64,000 nucleotides of DNA from positions 1 to 64,000 of the forward strand of contig JANNXJ010000005.1 of the NCBI GenBank assembly GCA_031409515.1, given 5' to 3'. The notes below the pieces were generated by a model, which saw only the letters and a list, made by a program, of their open reading frames with translations, did not search any database and had not been told where the DNA came from. Below, piece after piece: positions 1 through 8,755 of this stretch; within the stretch, counting starts at the first letter, position 1; every line of letters starts with the position of its first letter. The DNA comes from SHZI01 sp031409515 (GTDB lineage Bacteria > Pseudomonadota > Gammaproteobacteria > Steroidobacterales > GCA-2729495). The position numbers and the translations under genes were made by a program.

Positions 1-49
1 TGTTTTGTTTTTTTGTGCCAACTCAAAAAACAAAAAAAACCAAACAACT

Positions 50-64
50 AAGGTCCGGTACCTT
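50..64 (-). terminator. Possible weak terminator after trkH
   Basis: Just beyond the trkH stop, the minus strand reads AAGGT-ACCGG-ACCTT, a five-pair hairpin, followed about ten bases later by a run of eight T and then a second T-run. The hairpin is short and the T tract is displaced, so termination here is only a guess. The flanking 1-65 segment is otherwise A/T-rich and holds no gene. Confidence 0.3.
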
Positions 65-65
65 T

Positions 66-1517
66 TTAGGAGCGCCAGAAGGTTGGGGAGAACAGGACCA
101 GCAGCGTAAAGACTTCCAGCCGGCCGAAGAGCATCGCGAAGATGCACACCCATTTGGCGACGTCGTTCACCTGGGTGAAATCAGCCACGACCTTCCCCAG
201 CCCGGGACCCATGTTGTTGATGGAGGTCGCGAGGGCAGAAAATGCTGTCACCTGATCGACCCCGCTGGCGATCAGCATCAGGAGCATCGCGCCAAAGAGC
301 ATGATGTACACCACGCAGAAGCCCCACACAGACTCGATCACCCGCTGGGGGACTACCGAGTCACCGAGCCGCACGGGGATCTCGGCAGCCGGGTGCACCA
401 GTCGTTTCACTTCGCGCACGCCCTGGTTGTAGAGCAGCAGCCAGCGCACGACTTTCATGCCACCGCCGGTGGAGCCTGCACAGCCCCCGATAAAACTCAC
501 CAGAATCAATGTGAGAGGCAGTGCACCGGGCCACTGGTCAAAGCCGGTGGCGACGAAGCCTGTGCTGGTCATGAAGGAGACGAAATGAAAGGTCGAATGC
601 CGGACAGATTCGGCTAGCGTCCCGTAATGTCCGGTGACGGCCAGGGAAGCGGCCCCGATCAGACTCAGGACGACAAGAATCCAGAAGTAGGCGCGGAACT
701 CCGGGTCCCGCAGGTAGGCGCCCAGGCCGCGGCTCCGCCAGGCAATGAAGTGCAGGGAAAAACTGGCCCCGGCCAGAAACATGAAGACGATGGCGACAGC
801 CTCAATCAGCGGGCTGTTGAACCAGGCGATGCTGGCATCATGGGTGGAAAAGCCACCCGTACCCATGGTCGCGAAACTGTGGCAAATCGCGTCGAAGGGG
901 CTCATGCCGGCCAGCCAGAAGGCGACTGTGCAGGTCACTGACAGCCCGACGTAAATCAGCCACAGCGCCTTTGCCGTCTCCGTGATGCGGGGCGTGAGCT
1001 TGCTGTCCTTCATGGGGCCGGGCGTCTCGGCCCGGTACAGCTGCATGCCGCCGACACCCAGCATGGGCAGGATGGCCACCGCGAGCACGATGATGCCCAT
1101 GCCACCCAGCCAATGCAGCTGAGCCCTGTAATAGAGGATGGATTTGGGCAGGTTGTCGAGGCCGGTAAGGACGGTAGCGCCAGTGGTCGTCAGGCCCGAA
1201 ACGGCTTCGAAGACCGCACCGGTAACCGTCATGTCGGGTGTCTGGGCGAGCACCAGCGGCAGCGCGCCGAAACTGCCGAGGCCCAGCCAGAACACTGCTG
1301 CCACCAGGAACCCGTCCCGCAGGCGAAGCTCGCGCCGGTCATTGCGGGCGGGGAGCCAGGCCACCAGCCCCGCAATGAAAGTAATGGCAAGGGCTTCGAT
1401 GAACGCGGTTGACTGGCCATCTGCAAAGTAGACCGATACAGCGACCGGCGGCAGCATCGTTGCGCTGTAGAGCATCAGCAACAGGCCAAGAATGCGCTGG
1501 ACGACTCGGAGATGCAT
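66..1517 (-). CDS. trkH: Trk potassium uptake transmembrane subunit TrkH
   Basis: This is the K+-translocating membrane subunit of the Trk system, 483 residues, the usual TrkH length. It has about ten hydrophobic segments and the four pore loops of the TrkH/KtrB family: TTTGAT near 110-115, GTGGF near 220, STGF near 320 and NNMGPGLG near 435-442. The family signature WLGGMGI lies at 136-142. The ATG start follows trkA by 27 bp on the same strand, so the two are probably co-transcribed. TrkA, encoded next door, would gate this channel in response to nucleotides. Family assignment is secure. Confidence 0.95.
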   Translation of the reverse strand: MHLRVVQRILGLLLMLYSATMLPPVAVSVYFADGQSTAFIEALAITFIAGLVAWLPARNDRRELRLRDGFLVAAVFWLGLGSFGALPLVLAQTPDMTVTGAVFEAVSGLTTTGATVLTGLDNLPKSILYYRAQLHWLGGMGIIVLAVAILPMLGVGGMQLYRAETPGPMKDSKLTPRITETAKALWLIYVGLSVTCTVAFWLAGMSPFDAICHSFATMGTGGFSTHDASIAWFNSPLIEAVAIVFMFLAGASFSLHFIAWRSRGLGAYLRDPEFRAYFWILVVLSLIGAASLAVTGHYGTLAESVRHSTFHFVSFMTSTGFVATGFDQWPGALPLTLILVSFIGGCAGSTGGGMKVVRWLLLYNQGVREVKRLVHPAAEIPVRLGDSVVPQRVIESVWGFCVVYIMLFGAMLLMLIASGVDQVTAFSALATSINNMGPGLGKVVADFTQVNDVAKWVCIFAMLFGRLEVFTLLVLFSPTFWRS

Positions 1518-1544
1518 GTCGGGTGCCGGGGGCCGGAGTTGCGG

Positions 1545-2906
1545 TCAGGCCCGGAAGAGCCGCTCGACCTGCGGGATCTGGCGCCGGTCGGTAACAAACA
1601 GGATCAGGTGGTCTTCCGCCTCGACCACGGTATCGTGATGCGCCTGAAGTACCTCCTCGCCCCGCACGATGACGCTGATCGTGGCGCCCTTGGGCAGCCT
1701 GATCTCCTCAACCTTGCGCCCCACCACCCGGTTATCGCCGCGATTGCCCCGCGCAATCGCCTCGATGGCTTCCGCGCGGCCCCGGCGCAGCGTGTGGACG
1801 CGCACCATTCCGGACTGGCGGACATAGGCCAGCAAGGCCCCGATGGTGATCTGCGGCGGCGAAATACCCACGTCGATGCGCGGCCCCTCCACCAGTTCGG
1901 CATAGGCGGGTCTGTTGATGAGCGCCATGACCTTCTTGCAGCCCAGGCGCTTCGCGAGCATGGCCGACAGGATGTTGACCTCCTCGGCGTTGGTCAGCGC
2001 CACGAAGACGTCCGAGCTGTCGATGTTCTCCTCGAGCAGCAGCTCCTCGTCGGCAGCGTCTCCGGTCAGCACGATGGTTTTCGCCAGGCGCTCGGAGATG
2101 ACCCGGGCCCGGTCCCGGGAACGCTCGATCAGCTTCACCTGGTTCGTGCCTTCGAGGGCTTTGGCGACCCGTAAGCCGATGTTGCCCCCGCCAGCGATGA
2201 ACACCCGGCGCACGGGGTCCTCAAGCTTGCGCATCTCCCGCATTACGGTGCGGATGTCCTGCCGGGCGGCGATGAAAAAGACCTCGTCATTCTCGAGCAG
2301 CCGGGTGCTGCCGTCCGGAATGATCTCCTGCCCATCCCGGTAGATCGCGGCGATGCGGGTCTCGATACCGGGAACATGGTCCCGGAGGGTCCGGATCTCC
2401 TGGCCCACCAGAGGGCCATCCCGGTTGGCCCGCACTCCCACCAGTCGCACACGGCCATCGGCGAAATCCAGAACCTGGAAGGCGCCCGGATACCGGATCA
2501 GCTGCTCGATATAGCGGGTTACCAGCTGTTCCGGGCTGATGCAGAGATCGACGGGCACGCGATCCGTGCCGAACAGTCCGGGCGTGTTCACATACTCGGC
2601 TGAGCGCACCCGGGCGATCTTGGTCTTCGTGCCGAAGAGCGTGTAGGCCACCTGGCAGGCGATCATGTTCACTTCATCGCTGTTGGTCAGCGCGATCACC
2701 ATGTCCGCATCAGCAGCACCGGCTCGCTCCAGTGCCGCCGGTGACGAGGCATGGCCCAGCACGGTCCGCACGTCCAGGCGGTCCTGCAGTTCCCGCAGGA
2801 CGGCGGGATTGGAGTCGATGATGGTGACTTCGTTGGATTCCTCACGGGCGAGGTGATATGCCGCCGTGGAACCCACCTGGCCTGCCCCAAGGACAAGAAT
2901 TTTCAT
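1545..2906 (-). CDS. trkA: Trk system potassium uptake protein TrkA
   Basis: This is the cytoplasmic NAD(H)/nucleotide-binding regulator of Trk K+ uptake, 453 residues. It shows the expected duplication of RCK modules. The first Rossmann motif GAGQVG is at residues 7-12, the second GGGNIG near 239-244, and each is followed by a TrkA_C-like region. The ATG start lies four bases after the uvrD stop, and trkH follows after a short gap, so uvrD-trkA-trkH may form one transcript. A typical, intact member of the family. Confidence 0.95.
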   Translation of the reverse strand: MKILVLGAGQVGSTAAYHLAREESNEVTIIDSNPAVLRELQDRLDVRTVLGHASSPAALERAGAADADMVIALTNSDEVNMIACQVAYTLFGTKTKIARVRSAEYVNTPGLFGTDRVPVDLCISPEQLVTRYIEQLIRYPGAFQVLDFADGRVRLVGVRANRDGPLVGQEIRTLRDHVPGIETRIAAIYRDGQEIIPDGSTRLLENDEVFFIAARQDIRTVMREMRKLEDPVRRVFIAGGGNIGLRVAKALEGTNQVKLIERSRDRARVISERLAKTIVLTGDAADEELLLEENIDSSDVFVALTNAEEVNILSAMLAKRLGCKKVMALINRPAYAELVEGPRIDVGISPPQITIGALLAYVRQSGMVRVHTLRRGRAEAIEAIARGNRGDNRVVGRKVEEIRLPKGATISVIVRGEEVLQAHHDTVVEAEDHLILFVTDRRQIPQVERLFRA

Positions 2907-2910
2907 TTGG

Positions 2911-5067
2911 TCACATCACTTCCAGATTGGCGTAGGACATCACCAGCCACTTGGCACCCGAGTCCTCGAAGTTGATCTGGACCCGCGCGTGGGCGCCGGC
3001 CCCTTCGTAGCTGAGCACGATACCCTCGCCAAACTTGCCGTGCTTCACCCGCTGGCCCAGCCGCACGCCAAAGGCCGGGTCCTCAGTGATGGAACCCCCA
3101 CGTCGGTAAGAAGGCTGGGCGACGTTGAGCCGGGGCCGCACCTCCTCGATCAGCTCTGCGGGAATCTCGCTGATGAAGCGCGACGCCTGCCCAAAGCTGT
3201 CCTTGCCATGCAGCCGGCGTTGCTCGGCATGGCTCAGGTACAGCTCGCTCATGGCCCGCGTGGCCCCCACGTAACAAAGGCGCCGTTCTTCTTCCAGACC
3301 TTCCGCATCGCTCAGCGACCGGCGATGGGGAAACAGTCCGTCTTCGAGGCCGGTCAGGAACACCACCGGAAACTCGAGGCCTTTGGCGGAGTGGAGGGTC
3401 ATGAGCTGGACGCAGTCGTCCCAGGCGTCGCCCTGGGCGTCTCCGGCTTCGAGGGCCGCATGGGAGAGGAAGGCGACCATCGGCGGCAGCGCATCTTCCC
3501 CGTCGTCCGGTTCAAAACTACGGGCGGCACTGACCAGCTCGTCCAGGTTCTCAAGCCGGGCTTCTGCACGATCCCGCGGCTCCTTGCGGTAGTGATCCAG
3601 CAGCCCGCTGCGCTGGATGACATGATCTACCTGCTCGTGGAGGGCGAGTCCTGCGGTGTCCCGGGCCAGGGTCTCGATCAGGTGCAGGAACACCTGCACC
3701 GCCTTGCCCCCGCGGCTGCCGGCCTCACCCGCGGACACGATCTGCGCTGCTCGCCACATGGACAGGGCGTTGGCCTTGCTGTACTCGCGGATCGTATCCA
3801 CGGAGCGTGCGCCGATACCCCGGGTGGGCACATTCACCACCCGCTCGAAGGCGGATTCGTCGTCCCGGTTGGCCAGCAAGCGGAGGTAGGCCAGCGCGTC
3901 CTTGATCTCAGCCCGCTCGAAGAAGCGCTGGCCGCCGTACACCCGGTAGGGCAGGCTGGCCCGCAACAGTACTTCTTCAAACACCCGGGACTGGGCATTT
4001 GACCGGTAGAGCACCGCCACCTCGCTGCGGGAGTTGCCCTGCCGGACCCAGTCCTGAATCCGGCCAATGACAAACTCGGCCTCATCCCGCTCGTTGTAGG
4101 CGCGATACAGCCGGATCGGTGTGCCTTCGCCACCCGCCGTCCACAGCTCCTTGCCCAGCCGTCCGGTGTTGTGGCCGATGATGGCGTTGGCGGCACTGAG
4201 GATGGTCTTGGTCGAGCGGTAGTTCTGCTCGAGCTTGACCGTCTGGGATCCGGGGAAATCCTTCTGAAAGCGCCGCAGGTGCTCCTGGCGTGCGCCCCGC
4301 CAGCGGTAAATGGACTGATCGTCATCGCCAACCACGAAAGGCACGCCGGTATCGCCCGCCAGCAGGCGCAACCAGGCGTACTGGATGGCATTGGTATCCT
4401 GGAACTCGTCCACCAGGATGTGCCGAAACCGCCGCCGGTACTGGGCCAGGAGTTCCGGGCTGTTCTTCCAGAGCTCGTAAGCCCGCAGCAGCAGCTCGGC
4501 GAAGTCCACGAGCCCGCCCTTTTCGCAGTTCTCCTGGTACAGCCTGTAGAGCTGGATCAGCTGGCGGCGGGTCTGGTCCCCGTCATCCGTCAGCTGGGCA
4601 GCTCGCTTGCCCTCGTCCTTGTGGTGATTGATGAACCACTGGACTTCCCGGGGCACCCAGGTGGTCTCGTCCAGATCCAGGCTTTTCAGCAGACGCCGGA
4701 TCAGCCGCTGCTGGTCTTCAGCGTCGAGAATCTGGAAGCCTTCGGGCAGTCCGGCCTCCCGGGCATGCCGGCGGAGCAGGCGGTGGGCCAGTCCGTGGAA
4801 CGTGCCTATCCACAGGTGATTAACGGGCATGTCCAGGAGTTCCTGGATCCGGCCGCGCATCTCTGCGGCCGCTTTGTTGGTAAAGGTGACCGCCATGATG
4901 CCGAGGGGGGAGACGTTCTCGACCTGGATCAGCCAGGCGATCCGGTGGACGAGTACGCGGGTCTTGCCGCTGCCCGCACCCGCCACGACGAGCATGGGCT
5001 GCTGGGGTGCGCTGACGGCCTCGCGTTGGGCGTCGTTCAGCGGGTCGAGTATGCGCGTGACGTCCAT
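2911..5067 (-). CDS. uvrD: ATP-dependent DNA helicase II UvrD
   Basis: Superfamily 1A 3'-5' helicase for nucleotide excision and mismatch repair. I place the start at the internal ATG of MDVTRILDPLNDAQREAV, giving 718 residues, close to E. coli UvrD (720). An upstream in-frame extension of 35 residues has no family resemblance. Walker A GAGSGKT lies near 30-36, motif II LVDEFQDT near 220, and motif III GDDDQSIYRWRGA just after. The late motif HSAKGLEFPVVFLTGLEDG is near 570. The C-terminus ends in a Tudor-like KFGEGIVLSYEG segment typical of UvrD/PcrA. The trkA start is four bases downstream. Confidence 0.95.
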   Translation of the reverse strand: MDVTRILDPLNDAQREAVSAPQQPMLVVAGAGSGKTRVLVHRIAWLIQVENVSPLGIMAVTFTNKAAAEMRGRIQELLDMPVNHLWIGTFHGLAHRLLRRHAREAGLPEGFQILDAEDQQRLIRRLLKSLDLDETTWVPREVQWFINHHKDEGKRAAQLTDDGDQTRRQLIQLYRLYQENCEKGGLVDFAELLLRAYELWKNSPELLAQYRRRFRHILVDEFQDTNAIQYAWLRLLAGDTGVPFVVGDDDQSIYRWRGARQEHLRRFQKDFPGSQTVKLEQNYRSTKTILSAANAIIGHNTGRLGKELWTAGGEGTPIRLYRAYNERDEAEFVIGRIQDWVRQGNSRSEVAVLYRSNAQSRVFEEVLLRASLPYRVYGGQRFFERAEIKDALAYLRLLANRDDESAFERVVNVPTRGIGARSVDTIREYSKANALSMWRAAQIVSAGEAGSRGGKAVQVFLHLIETLARDTAGLALHEQVDHVIQRSGLLDHYRKEPRDRAEARLENLDELVSAARSFEPDDGEDALPPMVAFLSHAALEAGDAQGDAWDDCVQLMTLHSAKGLEFPVVFLTGLEDGLFPHRRSLSDAEGLEEERRLCYVGATRAMSELYLSHAEQRRLHGKDSFGQASRFISEIPAELIEEVRPRLNVAQPSYRRGGSITEDPAFGVRLGQRVKHGKFGEGIVLSYEGAGAHARVQINFEDSGAKWLVMSYANLEVM

Positions 5068-5089
5068 TGCGGCCGAGGAGTCTAGCAGC

Positions 5090-6097
5090 TTAGTTCTCCG
5101 GGCAAATCCACAGTTCGACCGGCTGGTTGTAGCTGCCGATCGCCGGGCTTGCGGTGCAGGCGGCCAGGACACGGGGCTGGGTCACGGGCGCCGGCGTGTC
5201 CTGGCAGGGCAGGCGGCTGTAGAGATTCCTCTCGGTCACGAAAACCGGGGGCAGCGCGCCCGAGTCCCTGCCCGCCGTGGCCGCGCTGAGACTGGCGAGG
5301 ATCGCCAGGGACTGGCCACAGATGCTGGTGAGCAGTTCCTTGTCAGTGCTCCGTCCGAGGCCCTCCACCAACTCCATGCTGGCCGGTGTCGCGAGGATCG
5401 GTCCGTACTGACGGATCGAGGCAAGAGTCCAGGCGACGGAGTCCCGGCGCAGATCCCGGTCCGGGTCACCCCCCCGGAGTGCCAGCAGCTTGTCGGCGAA
5501 GGGGCGGTCGTTCATGACGTCGCCCATTTCCAGGCCGCCGATATCAGCCAGAACGTTGGCGATCTGGCCCATGGCGGCTGCCGAGCCCAGTTCGCTGGCC
5601 CGGCCGTAGTACTCCACGGCCGTAAACGGATCGCCCGGGAGGCTACCGGCGGCATACGCCTGGATGGCGCCGAGGTCTCCCGAGTCGGCCATTGCCTTCT
5701 GCGTCGGACGATCCATAGCCGCGTAAACCTGGCCCGGGGCGTTCTCTGCGGTAGTTCCCGTCAGCGGGTCTGCACCGAGGAAGCCCCGGGCTACCCGCCA
5801 CTCGGCATACCGACTGAGCAGCTTCTCCCCGTTCAGGCCCCGGGCATTGAGGGTCTTGAGGAGCTCAGCGCGAGTAGCGACGCTGGGCAGAGGGCCGTCG
5901 AGCGCACCAGTAGGCACGGGCGGTCCGGACGGAGCAGCTGCGGGCTGCGGCGCTGTGGCGTCAGGGGCGGCGGTGCCAGACGAGACAGGGGGTTCCGGTC
6001 CGGTCTCCACGGGCGCAACCCTGTCTGTCGTCAGCAGCCAGATGAGCGCGCCGAGCGCAAAGAGCACGCCCGCTACCACCAGCGCGCTGCGGGACAC
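5090..6097 (-). CDS. Hypothetical membrane-anchored protein after ctaA
   Basis: 335 residues, not recognised as a named family. It begins with a single hydrophobic segment (about residues 5-23, LVVAGVLFALGALIWLL) and an Ala/Pro-rich linker to about residue 75, then a soluble, presumably periplasmic domain. Around residues 150-190, the stretch with AAGSLPGDPFTAVEYYGRAS and AAAMGQIANVL resembles a single SEL1-like helical repeat. Four Cys occur in the C-terminal third. The start lies three bases after the ctaA stop, so it is probably the last gene of the cox transcript. It occupies the place where ctaB (heme O synthase) often sits. Function unknown. Confidence 0.6.
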   Translation of the reverse strand: MSRSALVVAGVLFALGALIWLLTTDRVAPVETGPEPPVSSGTAAPDATAPQPAAAPSGPPVPTGALDGPLPSVATRAELLKTLNARGLNGEKLLSRYAEWRVARGFLGADPLTGTTAENAPGQVYAAMDRPTQKAMADSGDLGAIQAYAAGSLPGDPFTAVEYYGRASELGSAAAMGQIANVLADIGGLEMGDVMNDRPFADKLLALRGGDPDRDLRRDSVAWTLASIRQYGPILATPASMELVEGLGRSTDKELLTSICGQSLAILASLSAATAGRDSGALPPVFVTERNLYSRLPCQDTPAPVTQPRVLAACTASPAIGSYNQPVELWICPEN

Positions 6098-6100
6098 GGC

Positions 6101-7135
6101 CTAGCGCCCCGTCGCCAGAGCACGTCCCAACGCCGGTTCGGCCCCGGTGGCTGTGACATGCAGGAGATTGATCATCGCGAGGAGCAGGAGCGCGGCGCCG
6201 CCATTGTGCGCGGTCGCGATCGGCAGGGGCAGGCCAAACCAGACGGTGGCGACGCCGATAGTTACCTGAAGCAGCACTGCGGCAATTACCAGAGTCGTTG
6301 CCTTGCGCACTCGCGGCGTGGGCGACCGGCGCCGGGCCCACAATGCGGTACTCACGAGGACAGCCAGGGTGAGCAGCGCGCCAAGGCGGTGGGTGAAATG
6401 AATGGCGACGCGGGAGGGAGCGTCCAGCACGCCGAACTCGTAGTTCACCCCGAGGCCTCGCCACAGAACGAAGCCTTCAGCGAAGTTGGCCTCGCCAGGC
6501 CACCACTGTCCCTGGCAGGTCGGGACATCAGGACAAGCCAGCGCGGCGTAGTTGGAACTGGTCCAGCCGCCCAGGGCTATCTGGCCGATCAGCACCAGCA
6601 GTGCCGCGACCACGGGCCAGCGGAACTCCCGGGGCTGCCGATCCGTATTGCGCTGGCGGTTTGCCAGCAGCAGCCAGGCCAGCAACCCGAGGGTCGTCAG
6701 GCCGCCGAGCAGGTGGCCCATAACGATCAGCGGTTTCAGCAGCAACGTGACGGTCCACATCCCGAGCAGGCCCTGGAACACGACCACGCCGAGCAGCACC
6801 AGCGGTGCCGCAACCGGCTGACGCGGTGAACGACGATTCAGCCAGGCGAACAGGGCGGCCAGCAGGATCGACAGACCGAGCGTCGTGGCTGCATAGCGGT
6901 GCACCATTTCCCGCCAGGCCTTGCCCGCCTCCAGTTCCCGGTGCGGAAAATCTGACTGGGCCGCGGCCCGGATCTCCGGATCGCCGGGCAGCACCAGGTG
7001 ACCGTAGCAACCCGGCCAGTCCGGGCATCCCAGACCAGCGTCGGAGAGCCGCACGTAAGCGCCGAGCACGATGACGACCAGACAGAGCGAGGCGCCTGTC
7101 CACAGGCAACGGCGGTACCAGGCGGCGTAGTTCAT
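6101..7135 (-). CDS. ctaA: Heme A synthase CtaA (COX15)
   Basis: Converts heme O to heme A for aa3-type cytochrome c oxidase in the inner membrane. 344 residues with about eight predicted TM helices. The first periplasmic loop carries GLGCPDWPGCYG, and the equivalent loop in the second half carries CPDVPTCQGQWWP; both are class hallmarks with paired Cys. Conserved His residues for heme binding appear in VHRYAATTLG, MGHLLGG and HFTHRLGALL. The ATG overlaps the stop of the upstream gene by four bases. No ctaB follows in this window. Confidence 0.93.
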   Translation of the reverse strand: MNYAAWYRRCLWTGASLCLVVIVLGAYVRLSDAGLGCPDWPGCYGHLVLPGDPEIRAAAQSDFPHRELEAGKAWREMVHRYAATTLGLSILLAALFAWLNRRSPRQPVAAPLVLLGVVVFQGLLGMWTVTLLLKPLIVMGHLLGGLTTLGLLAWLLLANRQRNTDRQPREFRWPVVAALLVLIGQIALGGWTSSNYAALACPDVPTCQGQWWPGEANFAEGFVLWRGLGVNYEFGVLDAPSRVAIHFTHRLGALLTLAVLVSTALWARRRSPTPRVRKATTLVIAAVLLQVTIGVATVWFGLPLPIATAHNGGAALLLLAMINLLHVTATGAEPALGRALATGR

Positions 7136-7737
7136 CCGATCTGCGAGGCCTTGAGCAGCAGCTTGAGGTCGTCGTGCATATCCCTCATCGCGGTCCCGGC
7201 TGGAAAGCGCAGGACCAGATTTCCCAGCGGATCAGCGATGAAGATGTCGCCTTCGGCAAACTCGCCGAGGACAGCGAGCACCGCGTCCCGGGACGAGAGC
7301 CCGTCAGGCAAGACGAGCAGGCCCGGGTGCTCGGCGGCCAGAAAGCCGCTATTGGGGGTCCCGCCGGTGGAGATGAAATAGCGTTGGGTCCGGGACATTT
7401 CCTTGCCCAGTGCGCGGCGCACCTGACGGGTGCGGTAGAGCGCTTCCTTGCAGGCGTCGTCACAATCGCCCCGGCCCACATAGAGCAGCGACCACTTGCC
7501 GGTGAAATCCGCCGTGGTGCCGTCGGGCAGGTCAATCACGCCCGTCGGCAGCACCCGGGGCTCGGGCAGGAGCTGGCCATGGGCAATGGATCCCGATGGT
7601 CGCCACTGCTCACCACCCAGGTAGTACATGCCAATGGCGACGGCCAGTGGCCCGAAAAACAGCAGGGCCATGAGCGCTGGAACCAGACGATTCGTTCGGG
7701 GTTTGCCGCTAACCGGCGTTGAGCTTGGGGCTGTCAC
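7132..7737 (-). CDS. SCO-like membrane-anchored thioredoxin-fold protein of the cox cluster
   Basis: 201 residues from a GTG start (VTAPSSTPVS) whose GTGA overlaps the SURF1 stop. An N-terminal TM segment (about 20-40) is followed by a periplasmic domain with CDDAC at residues 92-96, preceded by WSLLYVGRGD. A later IADPLGNLVLRF resembles the strand region of SCO1/SenC copper chaperones. The CxxxC spacing matches the SCO copper site, but the overall sequence is divergent and I do not see a clear third His ligand. The position between SURF1 and ctaA matches conserved small cox-cluster genes in pseudomonads. A role in oxidase assembly is inferred from context and motif. Confidence 0.75.
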   Translation of the reverse strand: MTAPSSTPVSGKPRTNRLVPALMALLFFGPLAVAIGMYYLGGEQWRPSGSIAHGQLLPEPRVLPTGVIDLPDGTTADFTGKWSLLYVGRGDCDDACKEALYRTRQVRRALGKEMSRTQRYFISTGGTPNSGFLAAEHPGLLVLPDGLSSRDAVLAVLGEFAEGDIFIADPLGNLVLRFPAGTAMRDMHDDLKLLLKASQIG

Positions 7738-8477
7738 GGGGCCTGTTTTCCGTTTCTGATGACCAGCACGAGGTAGATGACGACGACAGTCAGGGCTAAG
7801 CCGAACCATTGTACGGCGTAGGCCCGGTGCCGGTCCGGCCCCATGCCCCCGGGTTGCCACGCTCGCTGGTAGCCATCGGGTGCGCTGGGGTCCAGCAGAA
7901 GCTGGTAGCTGCGCAGGGACGTGCCGAGCTGCGCGCTGACCTGGGCGGCGGTTGGAAAGAGCAGCCTGCGCGGCCAGGCGGCGGTGTTGGCTGGCGGGAC
8001 CGCGGCCAGGGTGATGCCGGGCTGCGGCAGCAGCTCAATGCGGCCGAGAACCTCCCGGGGCTCCTCCCCAACCTGGATATCAGGCAGCACACGGCGATCG
8101 CCGTTCGCGGGCAGCCAGCCCCGGTTGACCAGGACTGTGCCCTCTCCTGTGCGAAAGGGGGTCAGTACCTGATAGCCGGGCCTGCCCTGGGAGCTGATGT
8201 TGTCGAGGAACACCTGGTGCTTGGCGTCATAACGACCGGTGACCCGGATGACGCGGTAGCGGTTCTCCCCGGAGTTCTCGTCGGTAACCAGCAGGGGGAG
8301 GGCACCAGCGGCCCCGCCTGCAGCAAAGCGCGCTTCCAGCTCCTGCTTGTAGGCCGCCCGGTTCAGCTGCCAGAGCCCGGCGCTAACCCCAATGGCCACC
8401 CCCACCAGCATCAGCAGGACGCCCCACCAGGGGCCCAGCCAGCGAGCGGCACGCCGAGTCAGGCTACTATTCCCCAA
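7734..8477 (-). CDS. SURF1-family cytochrome oxidase assembly protein
   Basis: Inner-membrane biogenesis factor for cytochrome c oxidase, implicated in heme A delivery. Recognisable SURF1 features are an N-terminal TM ending in GLWQLNRAAYKQ, a central VNRGWLPANGDRRVLPDI strand-turn, and the C-terminal YAVQWFGLALT TM segment. The longest reading starts at a TTG at 8477, which overlaps the ATG of the divergent twin-TM gene. An internal ATG at 8411, 22 codons in, is an alternative that would shorten the first TM segment. The stop overlaps the next gene by GTGA, suggesting coupling. Confidence 0.88.
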   Translation of the reverse strand: MGNSSLTRRAARWLGPWWGVLLMLVGVAIGVSAGLWQLNRAAYKQELEARFAAGGAAGALPLLVTDENSGENRYRVIRVTGRYDAKHQVFLDNISSQGRPGYQVLTPFRTGEGTVLVNRGWLPANGDRRVLPDIQVGEEPREVLGRIELLPQPGITLAAVPPANTAAWPRRLLFPTAAQVSAQLGTSLRSYQLLLDPSAPDGYQRAWQPGGMGPDRHRAYAVQWFGLALTVVVIYLVLVIRNGKQAP

Positions 8478-8686
8478 TGCTCAAGATCCTGGTGCTGGTC
8501 CTGCTGGCGGCGATTGTGGTGAGTCTCTTCTCCGGACTCTTCTTCCTGAATCGGGATCAGGGGGGCTCCAACCGGATGGTGCGGGCGCTGACCATCCGCA
8601 TCACGCTGTCGGTGCTGCTGTTCCTGGTTCTCTTGATCGCCTGGCGCACCGGGGCTATCCAGCCCCACGGCGTAATGCCGCCGTAG
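8477..8686 (+). CDS. Twin transmembrane protein (DUF2909-like)
   Basis: 69 residues with two hydrophobic segments (about 3-24 and 42-62) joined by a short polar loop, LNRDQGGSNRMVRALTIRI. Small proteins of this shape recur next to SURF1 and coxC in gammaproteobacterial oxidase clusters. It is the only plus-strand gene in this cluster. Its ATG overlaps the likely TTG start of SURF1 on the other strand. Its TAG stop lies inside the first base positions of a REP-type GTAGGAGCG sequence. Role unknown; oxidase-related by context. Confidence 0.78.
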   Translation: MLKILVLVLLAAIVVSLFSGLFFLNRDQGGSNRMVRALTIRITLSVLLFLVLLIAWRTGAIQPHGVMPP

Positions 8687-8751
8687 GAGCGCCCTGTAGG
8701 AGCGCGTTTACGCGCGATTCCATATTGGATAGCGCGTAAACGCGCTCCTAC
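8682..8751. repeat. REP palindrome A
   Basis: Perfect inverted repeat with 20-bp arms: GTAGGAGCGCGTTTACGCGC at 8696-8715 and its complement at 8732-8751, separated by 16 bases. A partial extra copy (CCGTAGGAGCGC) sits just before it at 8681-8692. The stop TAG of the twin-TM gene (8684-8686) is within that partial copy. The motif class GTAGGAGCG...GCGA matches REP elements mobilised by RAYT-type (TnpA_REP) enzymes in Pseudomonas, Stenotrophomonas and Xanthomonas. No RAYT gene is in this window. Confidence 0.9.
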
Positions 8752-8755
8752 GGCG

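Noticed and set aside
4829..6829. 666-codon plus-strand open frame opposite uvrD, the 335-aa gene and ctaA
   Set aside because: Antisense to genes with clear families, rich in Arg/Gly/Pro/Gln, no recognisable domain; a high-GC shadow.
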